NCBI RefSeq assembly: GCF_900107275.1
Contig: NZ_FNPI01000017.1
Coordinates: 1-64,000 of the forward strand
DNA: 64,000 bases
Reading direction: 5' to 3'
DNA from: Evansella caseinilytica
Lineage (GTDB): Bacteria > Bacillota > Bacilli > Bacillales > Salisediminibacteriaceae
Part shown: positions 26,046 to 34,669 of the stretch, piece after piece
Numbering within the stretch: position 1 is the stretch's first letter
Layout of the letters: every line of letters starts with the position of its first letter
Notes under the pieces: model-generated
Database searches by the model: none
Told to the model about the DNA's origin: nothing
Seen by the model: the letters and a program-made list of their open reading frames with translations, nothing else
Translations under genes and position numbers: made by a program

Positions 26046-27167
26046 TTATTGGCGACCAATATCACTATACCACTTAATCAGTTTTTCTTCTTCTTTATTC
26101 CAATTCAATTCATTTATTACCGCTTCTTTTCCGTTATTCCCCATTTTCTTTGCCGCATCCTGATTACTTCTTAAAAAAGCGATGGCCCGTTTTATTTCAT
26201 CCTCATTATCAGGATTAACCGTGATACCGCATGTATACTTGTCCACGAATTTTTTCCAGACTGGAAAATCGGAACATATAATAGGAATACCTAAACTCAT
26301 ATATTCAAAAAACTTCGTGAGTTCTTTTTTCATATAGTGATCTGTCGGTGGAAAGATGGCCATTCCCGCTATCCAGCGATGGCTTGTATAGTATTGATCA
26401 ATGATTTCCTTCGGAACATACTTGCCGATTCCTTCAATGATAAGCCGCTGTTTATGTTCTCCTGCAATCTCACCCATCGTTTCTGCCAGTCCCTCAGGGC
26501 ATTTTCCAACTAAGTAGACGGTGACATTGTTATCCAGCTTCGGAACTTTTGCATGTTTTTTCGCTCCTCGATCAACAGAGATATTCCCTGTATAAATCAG
26601 TTTATTTTCCGGTGGCTCACTCTCTGAACGGTAATCAATCAACTTTTTATTTAGCAGAGGATAATTCAAAATACATTGTCCTCGTCTATACTTATCTTTA
26701 TAGTATTTTTCTGCAAGGCACAGCTCCATTTTCTTCGAAAGCGCTGTTTCTATCGTTTGGTAAGCCTTCGCCAACAGCTTCCTAAACGGCTTAGGCAAAT
26801 ATTCCTTCTGCAATATTCCTGTTTCATAGTCCTCATGAATATCGTAAATAACGACATTTTTTTTTGACTTCAATAGCCAGGCGACAAGCAGTAATTCCGG
26901 ATCGTGGAAATGATAGTAATCTGCTTTTAACTTGCGCGCCTTCAGGTATGCTGCAGCTGTTGAAAACAGCATCCTGAAAATTCTATTGTTATATTTTTTT
27001 AAAGGAATAATATTTATTTCATCAGGAAGACTCTCTTCCGTTTCCGGGGCCAGCAGCGTAACATCGTAACCGGCATTTTGCAGAGAACGGCACTCCTTAT
27101 AATAAATTCGTGGATCTAATGGGTGATGGACGGTGGTTATGTGTACTACCGTTTTGTTGCTGCTCAT
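26046..27167 (-). CDS. Family 4 (GT-B) glycosyltransferase
   Basis: 373 residues from an ATG. The N-terminus VVHITTVHHPLDPRIYYKECR is typical of a subgroup of capsule and exopolysaccharide GT4 enzymes. The C-terminal half shows KLIYTGNISVDRGA and the donor-site region FFEYMSLGIPIICSD, with the usual Glu preceded by a fairly conserved context. It is expected to transfer a sugar from a nucleotide donor to a lipid-linked precursor. Part of the surface-polymer cluster; exact sugar unknown. Confidence 0.88.
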   Translation of the reverse strand: MSSNKTVVHITTVHHPLDPRIYYKECRSLQNAGYDVTLLAPETEESLPDEINIIPLKKYNNRIFRMLFSTAAAYLKARKLKADYYHFHDPELLLVAWLLKSKKNVVIYDIHEDYETGILQKEYLPKPFRKLLAKAYQTIETALSKKMELCLAEKYYKDKYRRGQCILNYPLLNKKLIDYRSESEPPENKLIYTGNISVDRGAKKHAKVPKLDNNVTVYLVGKCPEGLAETMGEIAGEHKQRLIIEGIGKYVPKEIIDQYYTSHRWIAGMAIFPPTDHYMKKELTKFFEYMSLGIPIICSDFPVWKKFVDKYTCGITVNPDNEDEIKRAIAFLRSNQDAAKKMGNNGKEAVINELNWNKEEEKLIKWYSDIGRQ

Positions 27168-27645
27168 TCCATTACACTTCCTTATTGAAGGTTAAAAAGC
27201 ACTGTTGACAGATGTCCAACAGCTTTATACATCTTCGCCGTACAATCTGCAATGAATGATTCACCTATGCTTTTCTTTAGCGGTGAACTGATTCTGCTGC
27301 ACTTTACAAAAATAATACTATGGGCGGGCACATTGTATTACGAGTTTGTCCCAACCGGCCAGAACTCCTTTTCGAAAAACGTCACCTTGAAAATGCAGCT
27401 TTAAAATGGATCGACTTCCACCTTTCTGCTCGCGTATCGTATGAGCCGTATGGACGTCTATTATATTTTAAGTCATTTCTTTGAGGTTTCAAGAGATTTT
27501 TCAAAATCGCCGTATTTAAGTTTTCAAAAAACGGATAGCTCCTGAATTGCTGCAACTCTTTAAATCGAGGTGAATAAAAGTCAACGTAACAGAGCCTTGG
27601 CAACAGCAAGTCCGTATGGCCGATGTTTTTTATTAAGTAACTTTA
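27168..27645. other. 478-bp gap without a recognised gene
   Basis: Short open frames exist on both strands (plus 27320-27484, about 54 codons containing SARVSYEPYGRLLYFK; minus 27382-27609, 75 codons), but neither has a ribosome site or family I recognise. The gap may hold decayed coding sequence and the promoter of the GT4 gene. Confidence 0.3.
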
Positions 27646-28767
27646 CTAAGGTTTAAAGCACACTTTCTCAAAAACTTCTTCATATTGCTTTACAATTTTT
27701 TTTGCATCAAAATGGGAAGCACGAGAGTATCCTTTTGCTTCCATTTCTTTTTTTTCCATCTTGCTTAAGCGAAGTATATCCAACATCTTGTTAGCCATAT
27801 CGTCCGCATCACCGACAGCGCATAAATACCCATATTCTCCGTTGTTTAAAACCTCAGCGGGGCCCGATTTGCATTCAGTGGAAACAACCGGCGTTCCCGT
27901 TGCCAGTGCCTCCGCTATCACATGACTGAAACCTTCATGCTTTGAAGATAACACAAACAAATCTGCATTTTTCAAATATACATACGGATTACTCTGAAAA
28001 CCGAAAAAGTGGACACAGCCTTGTATGTTTAGCTCCTTTGCCTGCAGAATCAGTTCGTTTTTTAACGGTCCCTCTCCAAGGATGACAAGTTGGCTGTTGA
28101 TTTTTTTAGTTACTTCTGAAAAAGCCCGTAATAACGTTTTTTGATCTTTCTGCTCAACGAGCCTTCCTGCTGTGATAATGAGTTTTTCTTTTTTAGATAA
28201 TATTTCTGAGAACGCTGGTTCAACTTGGCCTGTTTCTATTTTTTCATGAATAGCCTCCAGATCGACAGGATTGTAGATCACTTTGATAGACGTTGGCTTT
28301 ACTTTGTATCTTTGCACCAGATTTTCCTTTACCCCTTCCGACAATGACACAATTTGGTCAGAAAGTTTGTACATACATCCGAATCCTAGTAACAGCAGAT
28401 TGGTCCGCCAATTACCGCCTAAATTATCCGCTTCCCGGACGACGGTCTTTACCTTTGTAAACGAAAGTTTCGCAGCTAATATCGCAATTGTATTGACCCT
28501 TGGAATGGTGCTGAATACAAGATCGATATTTTCATTTTTTATAATTCGGACCAGTTGAAAAACAGATCTGCTCAACCGCTTTGTAGGCAGCTTAATGAAC
28601 GCAACATCATCCTGAATTTCACTTTCATAGGTCCCATTATAATTTAATGTCACCAATACGGGAGAAAATTTATTGCGATCTAAGTTATTTATGATATTAA
28701 GCAATGTCCGGGCTGCACCACCGCCGCCCATTTGATAAATGAAAAAGAGGATTTTGATTTTTTTCAT
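27646..28767 (-). CDS. Family 4 (GT-B) glycosyltransferase
   Basis: About 373 residues from the ATG at 28767, preceded by AGGAAGG; an in-frame ATG at 28857 is less likely because the conserved N-terminus begins MKKIKILFFIYQMGGGGAAR. The Gly-rich loop (MGGGGAARTLLNI), IITAGRLVEQKD and the retaining GT4 motif SKHEGFSHVIAEALATGTPVV are all present. It should act in the cytoplasm on a membrane-bound acceptor. It is the promoter-most gene of the surface-polymer cluster on the minus strand. Confidence 0.9.
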   Translation of the reverse strand: MKKIKILFFIYQMGGGGAARTLLNIINNLDRNKFSPVLVTLNYNGTYESEIQDDVAFIKLPTKRLSRSVFQLVRIIKNENIDLVFSTIPRVNTIAILAAKLSFTKVKTVVREADNLGGNWRTNLLLLGFGCMYKLSDQIVSLSEGVKENLVQRYKVKPTSIKVIYNPVDLEAIHEKIETGQVEPAFSEILSKKEKLIITAGRLVEQKDQKTLLRAFSEVTKKINSQLVILGEGPLKNELILQAKELNIQGCVHFFGFQSNPYVYLKNADLFVLSSKHEGFSHVIAEALATGTPVVSTECKSGPAEVLNNGEYGYLCAVGDADDMANKMLDILRLSKMEKKEMEAKGYSRASHFDAKKIVKQYEEVFEKVCFKP

Positions 28768-29002
28768 TGTATACAGCCTTCCTGAGTGATTATTAATAAC
28801 TTGCGGCTTCCTTCGAAAAAAAATGAAGTTTTTTACTGCATTCACACACAATGCCAACTATCGAGTTACCCATGTATAAGTAATGAAAGTACAACTTCAA
28901 CTCAATGGATTGAATAGACGATGAAGTTCCTCTGCCTTTGTTATATAAGACATGGATAGCTTGACAGCGGTTTGCATGCGATATTTATTTTTAAAAGAAA
29001 AA

Positions 29003-29060
29003 GAGGATGTTTAAAAAAGTCATCCGGGTGACTTGGGCGTCATCTTTTCTTGCTTTGTCG
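29003..29060 (+). repeat. Possible remnant of a short GATGTTcAAAAAGTC-type repeat
   Basis: AAGAGGATGTTTAAAAAAGTC followed by TCTTGCTTTGTCGCG resembles the start of the stretch at 52978-53100 (GGATGTTCAAAAAGTC ... CTTTGTTGCG). Only these blocks agree, so the relation is tentative. Confidence 0.3.
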
Positions 29061-29437
29061 CGGTGTCTCCCATACATCGAGAAGATACAGGAAGGAGATA
29101 CCCTGCAGCCAGAAAAAGCCTTACTTCAAATTGTTCAGCATTGTATCTTCAATTTACAGCTCTGTTTCTCATCCTCTTTGAATCACCATGTTAATGTTCC
29201 TTTATTTCTTTCGCTAAAAACTATCACAATATGCCTCAATAGTTGATTATAACACAATATCTACATTTATATTGACCTGACTGTCGAACAAAATAGTCAC
29301 ATGACATGAAAAGACAATATGCTAATCTTCCCATCTGACAGCCATACTGTTTTACTGTTCGACCTGCTGCAGATTGTTTGTGTTACTCTGAGAAACCATT
29401 TATGATCTTCCTGATTACCTTCGGATGATAGCTTATA

Positions 29438-29746
29438 GTGTTTGTTCAAAAAGATCGTTTTTTATCCTTTTGAACAAACACGAAGCAACAAGCAACACTT
29501 CCCAGACAAGCTACGAGCTGTCTCATCGTGCCAACGCGCGCGATGGCACTTGGATATTCATCGCCGAAGCCATGCTTGCAGAGGAAGAGACAATGCGTGA
29601 AGCCGATGCATTCTTTTCATGCCGTCTATGAGTCGTTTTCTCTGAGTCAGGATGACGACATTCCGCGGTTGCCCATAGGATGTGGGCAGTGCTTAGGCGG
29701 AATTAGGCGCATCGAGCGGAACCATTGCCTATTTGAACGATCTTTT
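29438..29746 (+). repeat. Long dispersed element, copy 2 (309 bp)
   Basis: Begins with the hairpin GTGTTTGTTCAAAAAG ... CCTTTTGAACAAACAC and ends CCATTGCCTATTTGAACGATCTTTT. It contains an inner perfect hairpin arm pair GTGCCA/TGGCAC, the shared GAGGAAGAGACAATGCGTGA block, and the CAGGATGACGACATTCCGC block that copy 1 lacks. No protein-coding capacity that I trust. Confidence 0.75.
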
Positions 29747-29958
29747 ATAGACTGGAACTCTCAAGCAGTCGCATCAATGGGGTTATAACTGGAAAACAAA
29801 AAACAGTTATTCGATTTCCTCGTTTCACTCATATTAACAGTGATCACAAATTTCAAACATTTGATGTATTTGATGTGATCTTTTTGATTGAAATAAAGGA
29901 TTCAGGCCTGAGCTTATATTCTTATTTTTAATCCTTTACTTTAAAGCATTAAAAACTT

Positions 29959-29975
29959 ACAGAGTGCCTGGCACC
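29959..29975 (+). repeat. REP half-site 1
   Basis: Right arm only (ACAGAGTGCCTGGCACC), preceded by the remnant centre TTTAAAGCATTAAA. This is the leftmost REP-type sequence in the window. Confidence 0.7.
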
Positions 29976-30093
29976 TTTTAGTACTTTTATACTAATTTAA
30001 TCATGCGACTAATATTTCGATTATATTTATGAGATAATGAATAAAAATATCGAAGAATGTTGTTGATTTTTGTCCGTTTTGAGGTGAATTTTT

Positions 30094-30345
30094 TTGGTGG
30101 GGATCAAGTTACTGTTTGGTAATAAAAAAATACTCAACGCGACTCATATAGAATGTCCAAGCTGCGAAACTGTCCGTCCGGTAGATAAATGGAATGAAGG
30201 AACGATAACGGTATACGGTTCCGACAGCCCTGATGTCCGTAATGCTGCACTAAATAAAAAGAATACGTTTCCTTATCAATGTCCTGAATGTCACATGGGC
30301 TTCTCGGCACACAAACTGAATTTCGTTACCAAGGAGACGGATTAA
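30094..30345 (+). CDS. Small putative zinc-ribbon protein
   Basis: 83 residues from a TTG with GAGGTG 7 nt upstream; a GTG one codon later is an alternative. Two CxxC pairs, ECPSCETV (about residues 22-27) and QCPECHMG (about 66-71), suggest a single zinc-binding site, so a zinc-ribbon-like fold of unknown role. It faces the SGNH-protein gene and shares a two-way terminator with it. One of only three plus-strand genes here. I do not recognise the family. Confidence 0.65.
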   Translation: MVGIKLLFGNKKILNATHIECPSCETVRPVDKWNEGTITVYGSDSPDVRNAALNKKNTFPYQCPECHMGFSAHKLNFVTKETD

Positions 30346-30403
30346 CATGGCAGTGTCAGCAGGATTTCCACTCTTGCTTTCAACCCCTTAATTTTTATAT
30401 AGT

Positions 30404-30440
30404 AAAAAGGACAGCTCCAGTTGGCGGAACTGTCCTTTTT
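30404..30440. terminator. Two-way terminator between convergent genes
   Basis: AAAAAGGACAG (30404-30414) pairs with CTGTCCTTTTT (30430-30440), giving an 11-bp stem with T-runs on both strands. The stop codon of the minus-strand gene lies inside the right arm. Confidence 0.85.
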
Positions 30441-31305
30441 ACTGCTCTTCTTCCTTACTTACATTCGCTTTAACATTCGCAAAAAATTTCAAAACGCTGT
30501 CGCTCCATAGCTCATGTCCTTCTTGAGTAGGCATTCTCCCCCGGTCTGACGAAGGGTCTGTATAGATTAACAATTCTTCATCATTGACATCCGGCCAATC
30601 CTTCCAGTGATCAATGTACAATAACTCATTTTCAGCAGCATAATGTTTTAGCTTTTCAATTTCCTCAGGATAATAAATCGACTCAAATACTGGCTGAGAC
30701 GGCTGCAAGATGACAAGAATGTCTTCTTTCTCCCTTTCAATAGCACTGATCATCATCGTTAACGCTTCTAACGAATGCTCAATAAGCACATTTCCATTAT
30801 CATTCCAGATAAACGGCTCGATCACAATAATATCCGATTTTTCTTCAGCGACGTTATTATGCAGATTCTCCTCAATAATGTTTAAACTTGTTTTATTACT
30901 GAAAGCAAAGACGTCGACATGAAAAAGATCTCTTTCAAAAGCTTCGTTTATTTTACTTTTGAATAATTCCGGCCAAGGTGTGAAACCTTCATTTGTCGAA
31001 TCTGCCAGTGCTCCTGAACCCATAAAAACGATATGTATTTCTTCATCATTGAAATATCGATCTTGAATAAGAGAAGCGATCGTTGGCTCCAGTCCATCAG
31101 TCAACGAATTTATTTTCGCTGCCTCCGATTCTTTTTCTTCCGCTATCGCTTGTATTCGCCGCTGCTCCTGCTCCTCTATCATCGTTTCATTTTGCTGTTT
31201 TGCAGTTGCTGCAATTTCCGTCAGCTTCGATTGATAAAAAAATCTGCCGGAAAATACGGCTGCAGCTGATAATATTATCATTCCCAAAACTACCCATCTT
31301 TTCAT
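30439..31305 (-). CDS. Membrane-anchored SGNH/GDSL-hydrolase-like protein
   Basis: 288 residues. One N-terminal membrane segment (about 4-24), a charged Gln/Glu-rich helix (about 30-65), then an SGNH-like domain on the outside. Block I reads FMGSGALADSTNEGF rather than the usual GDS; the C-terminal block is PTQEGHELWSD with the expected His. A role in de-esterifying or sensing a surface polysaccharide is plausible because related proteins occur in capsule loci. The Ser in block I is present, but the DxxH spacing is unusual, so catalysis is not certain. Stop codon lies in a shared terminator stem. Confidence 0.65.
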   Translation of the reverse strand: MKRWVVLGMIILSAAAVFSGRFFYQSKLTEIAATAKQQNETMIEEQEQRRIQAIAEEKESEAAKINSLTDGLEPTIASLIQDRYFNDEEIHIVFMGSGALADSTNEGFTPWPELFKSKINEAFERDLFHVDVFAFSNKTSLNIIEENLHNNVAEEKSDIIVIEPFIWNDNGNVLIEHSLEALTMMISAIEREKEDILVILQPSQPVFESIYYPEEIEKLKHYAAENELLYIDHWKDWPDVNDEELLIYTDPSSDRGRMPTQEGHELWSDSVLKFFANVKANVSKEEEQ

Positions 31306-31581
31306 TGCTAAACTCCTCGTTAATAATATTATTCAACTTTATCCACGCACACCGTCAAAAGTCGTCGTCATCTCTAGGTATAAAGTAGAATGAAACATAC
31401 GGCGGTATCATGCCAGCAGCACTCCCTTCAGGCAAAGCGAGCGGGAGAAATGACACTTATCTATTGCGACGCCAGACCTAAAGCTTCTTTAAAACGTGTG
31501 AAAAATCCATCTTGCTGTTGGCAGCATATATCCAGTTCTTATTATACAAGGCAAATCGATAATATTCACTAAAAATTTCAC

Positions 31582-31639
31582 GGTGCCAGGCACTCTGCGT
31601 TGCGTTCCAGCGTTAAAATCCTGCAAAGTGCCTGGCACC
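31582..31639. repeat. REP element 2, upstream of the transposase
   Basis: GGTGCCAGGCACTCTGC on the left and GCAAAGTGCCTGGCACC on the right, 58 bp overall, 83 bp before the transposase start. Longer centre than most copies. Confidence 0.85.
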
Positions 31640-31721
31640 TTGCAGGATTTTTGTTGGTTGATGTAGAAAATAGTCCATGCAGTAATCAAAAGGGGACGAA
31701 GGGAGGTGTCAATGAAAACAA

Positions 31722-32303
31722 ATGCCCAGGAAAAAACGGGTTTGGTTTCCGAATGTTTTTTATAATGTCAGCAGCCACGGAATCCGCCATGACAAGCTGT
31801 TTATTACAGAGAGTGACTACATCATGTTTTTTAATATTCTCCGACAAGTACATGAGGACACACCGTTTGAAGTCAGCGCCTACTGCCTCATGTCCAACCA
31901 CTTTCATCTGCAGATCCGCTTCCCACACTGCCCCATTTCCTATGTGATGGGACAACTCAATAAAAGGTATGCGCATTATTTCAACAAAAAATATCGTTTC
32001 AGCGGCCACGTGTTTGATAAACGATTTTATAGCAGTCCGATAAACGATTTACGTGGCTTGTTAAACGTGAGCAGTTATTTTCACAACAACCCGGTAAAAG
32101 CAAAGCTGTCAAAAAATGCACAGCAATACCGCTGGAGTAGTATCCACTATTTTTCCCCTGATTACTCGAAAACGCTCCCACCATACATGAACATCTCGCC
32201 CATCCTTGATATATTTCCCGGCCCAATCACCGCAAAAAAACAACAGTATTTAAGCTGGGTGGAGAATGCATTAATTGATGACGAAACGGAACAACGTCAT
32301 TGA
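31722..32303 (+). CDS. REP-associated tyrosine transposase (Y1/IS200-like, RAYT)
   Basis: 193 residues, the usual size for the family. The HUH metal site is His60-Phe-His62 in CLMSNHFHLQ; candidate nucleophiles are Tyr83 and Tyr86 in LNKRYAHYFNKKY, followed by the family-typical SGHVFDKRFY. RAYT proteins are Y1 HUH single-strand endonucleases that recognise and mobilise REP hairpins. It is flanked by REP elements at 31582-31639 and 32317-32366 and sits among about 20 copies of the same palindrome, so it is the likely mover of this REP family. The strong site GGGAGGTG is 13 nt from this ATG but nearer to another, out-of-frame ATG at 31712, so expression may be weak. Confidence 0.92.
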   Translation: MPRKKRVWFPNVFYNVSSHGIRHDKLFITESDYIMFFNILRQVHEDTPFEVSAYCLMSNHFHLQIRFPHCPISYVMGQLNKRYAHYFNKKYRFSGHVFDKRFYSSPINDLRGLLNVSSYFHNNPVKAKLSKNAQQYRWSSIHYFSPDYSKTLPPYMNISPILDIFPGPITAKKQQYLSWVENALIDDETEQRH

Positions 32304-32316
32304 AATGAAATACAAA

Positions 32317-32366
32317 GGTGCCAGGCACTCTGCAGCACTTTAAAGTTCCACAGAGTGCCTGGCACC
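32317..32366. repeat. REP element 3, downstream of the transposase
   Basis: 50 bp: GGTGCCAGGCACTCTG, centre CACTTTAAAGTT, CAGAGTGCCTGGCACC. It lies between the converging transposase and PBP genes, 13 bp and 9 bp from their stop codons. Confidence 0.9.
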
Positions 32367-32375
32367 TTAACAATA

Positions 32376-34424
32376 TTATTCGATTTTACTTAGGAAATCA
32401 TTTACTTTATCCACGACCAAACCACTGCCTCCGCGGCCGCCGACATCCTGAATCATCACCGTGACAAGAAGATCTTTTTGGTCATAATCCAGCGCAACGT
32501 ACCAGCCGGTTTCTTCACCGTCTTCTTCAGCGCGTGATTGCTTCAGCTCCGCTGTTCCGGTTTTTCCGGCAATGCTTCGAGTATATCCCGGTGAGCTGCG
32601 ATGGGCCGTTCCATTTGGGTCTTCCACAACCGCGATGATAGAATCCAACACCGTCGATACAGTTTCAGGAGAAATGACACTCGTTTTCCAAACCTCTCCG
32701 GTCTTTTCATCCGCAAATAAACGCGGTTGAATGATATCCCCGTTATTCACAAACATTGTATATAAGACAGATATGTGAACGGGCGTCGTTAGTACCTCTC
32801 CCTGACCATAGCCTGTGTCGGCCAGCAATACATCCGAATCAATACCGTCATTTGCGATCGTTGAAGCGTACAGCGGAAAAGCAAACGGCAGCGGTTCTCC
32901 AAACCCGAGAGTTTCTGCCCATTTTTCCATTGTATCGCTGCCGATCCTCAGGGCCTGTTGAGCAAAATAGATGTTGTCCGAGTACGTCATTGCTGTCAGC
33001 AAATCCACCTCTGAATTGTCGTTTACACGCGTCACAGTGTGACTTCCCCAGTTGCTGTCCGGTTGCCACTGCCGCCCATTGATCTTGAGTATTTCATCAG
33101 AATCCAGCGTTCCTTCTTCCAAACCAATTGCAGCTGTGAACGGTTTAAAAATGGATCCGGGAGCGTAAGCATTTTGAAAACGTCGTTCATAGAGCACATC
33201 CATCTCTTTCACTTCATCGGCAAGACGGTCTTTAATATTCAGATAACGGTAATTTGAATCATAGGAAGGCTGGCTGACCAGAGCCAGCACCTCACCCGTA
33301 GTGGGATTCATGACAACTCCCGCCGCCGCCTCTTCTCCGAGCGAAGCGGCAAGCTCGCTTTGCAAATTCGCGTCAATGGTCAAGTGAATACCCTCTCCAC
33401 TTTCCGCCTCGGTTTTCAAGACAACATGCTTTGTATTTCCTTCAGCATCTTTGACAGAGATGGTAATTCCAGTTTTTCCGCGTAACCGGTCTTCCAGTTC
33501 GTTCTCCAATCCTCTTATTCCAATTAACGAATTGGCATGATAGCCTTGTCCTTGGCGCTCTTCCAACATTTCCCCGGTAATCTGACCGATGTTTCCAATG
33601 AGATGCCCCAATGCTTCCCCGTAAGGATATTCTCGGCCATCTATCTCTTTTGTCCAGACCCCTTGGACTTTTAGAATCTGCTCGCTTCGCGGATCATTCA
33701 ACGGCAGTTGTTGTACTTCTGCAAACCAATCTGGGTTATTAGGATACTGGTTCGCCTTTTCTTTAACCGTCTCCACGTCCATGTCTAAAATTTCCGCAAC
33801 TTCCTGCGTAGATTTTTCAAAGTCCTCGATTCGGTCAGGCTGAAAACCGACACTTATTACTTTCCCATTGACAGCCAGTCCCTCACCATTGCGATCAAAA
33901 ATCTCTCCGCGGGTGGGCTCTTCTGTGGTAATTCCAATTGTATCCGTTATCTCTTCAAGGCCAAGAAAAATATGCGAAGGATGCCAGACGACTTCCCATT
34001 TCTCCGCCTCCTCCTCACTGCTTTCCGACTCCAGCTGTTTTTTCAACACAACGTCTGTCTCATATTTGAGATCTCCGGCAATCGTCGCCATAGAAACACT
34101 CACAGGATAAACAAGCTCATCTTCCTCATCAAGATCGATTTCTTCTTCCTTAAAATCAAGGGTAACGAAGCTGACCTCGATCTCGTCCACACCAAGATCA
34201 TCATAAATCTTGCTCATTCGTTCGGATAAGAGCCAATCCTGCCCCGCAAGCTCCTGCTGTGATTCTTCATCCAGTAAAGTAACCATTTCATCAAATGCAA
34301 AGGATTGCCAGGCAGCCGCATAGTTTTGCAGTGTATCTTCAGGATTTGCCCGCTCTTCATCCGAACAGGCAGCCAAAAAGAAAACTGTTGCTGTAGCAAA
34401 AAAAATCATTATAACGTGACGCAC
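32376..34424 (-). CDS. pbpC: Class B penicillin-binding protein (MecA/PbpC type), lipoprotein
   Basis: 682 residues from a GTG (GAGGAG 10 nt upstream). It has a lipobox ending LAAC at Cys20, a MecA N-terminal (NTF2-like) domain (about 25-155), a PBP dimer domain (about 165-335) and a transpeptidase domain with SxxK Ser424-Lys427 (GSIFK), SxN Ser482-Asn484 (SDN) and KTG Lys621 (GKTGTAE). All three catalytic motifs are intact. The protein should cross-link peptidoglycan on the outer membrane face. Architecture matches B. subtilis PBP3 (PbpC) and the low-affinity MecA group; beta-lactam affinity cannot be read from sequence. Many acidic residues fit an alkaliphile or halophile. Confidence 0.88.
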   Translation of the reverse strand: MRHVIMIFFATATVFFLAACSDEERANPEDTLQNYAAAWQSFAFDEMVTLLDEESQQELAGQDWLLSERMSKIYDDLGVDEIEVSFVTLDFKEEEIDLDEEDELVYPVSVSMATIAGDLKYETDVVLKKQLESESSEEEAEKWEVVWHPSHIFLGLEEITDTIGITTEEPTRGEIFDRNGEGLAVNGKVISVGFQPDRIEDFEKSTQEVAEILDMDVETVKEKANQYPNNPDWFAEVQQLPLNDPRSEQILKVQGVWTKEIDGREYPYGEALGHLIGNIGQITGEMLEERQGQGYHANSLIGIRGLENELEDRLRGKTGITISVKDAEGNTKHVVLKTEAESGEGIHLTIDANLQSELAASLGEEAAAGVVMNPTTGEVLALVSQPSYDSNYRYLNIKDRLADEVKEMDVLYERRFQNAYAPGSIFKPFTAAIGLEEGTLDSDEILKINGRQWQPDSNWGSHTVTRVNDNSEVDLLTAMTYSDNIYFAQQALRIGSDTMEKWAETLGFGEPLPFAFPLYASTIANDGIDSDVLLADTGYGQGEVLTTPVHISVLYTMFVNNGDIIQPRLFADEKTGEVWKTSVISPETVSTVLDSIIAVVEDPNGTAHRSSPGYTRSIAGKTGTAELKQSRAEEDGEETGWYVALDYDQKDLLVTVMIQDVGGRGGSGLVVDKVNDFLSKIE

Positions 34425-34669
34425 TGCTGTACCACTCCTCGTCCACTATATTGTCATTTTCATTATATACGAAAAGGGAAAGCAATTGTTTCCATTTCAC
34501 GTATTCTTTTGAAAATCTATGGTGGATTCCATTTCGGAATAATGTTTAAAAGGGTTTGTCATTATTTTTGCTAGCTGTTTTTATACAGAGAGAGACCCTT
34601 TATTTTCGACTGCGAACGTGATAGGCTGTTTCAACTGAAAGATTGAGTCAAGTACTTGTGGGCATTTTT

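Larger units (their letters stand above)
28768..30093. other. 1.3-kb gene-poor region with repeats
   Basis: No gene is convincing here. It contains a possible short repeat remnant near 29003-29060 (GAGGATGTTTAAAAAAGTC...), the complete long dispersed element at 29438-29746 and a REP half-site at 29959-29975. It separates the REP-free surface-polymer cluster from the REP-rich rest of the window, and must hold the promoter of the cluster. Confidence 0.5.

Noticed and set aside
27382-27609. 75-codon minus-strand frame in the gap between GT4 genes
   Set aside because: Competing plus-strand frame in the same place, no ribosome site and no family resemblance; kept only as a note on the gap.
31390-31572. 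60-codon plus-strand frame upstream of the transposase
   Set aside because: No ribosome site or recognisable features; probably non-coding.
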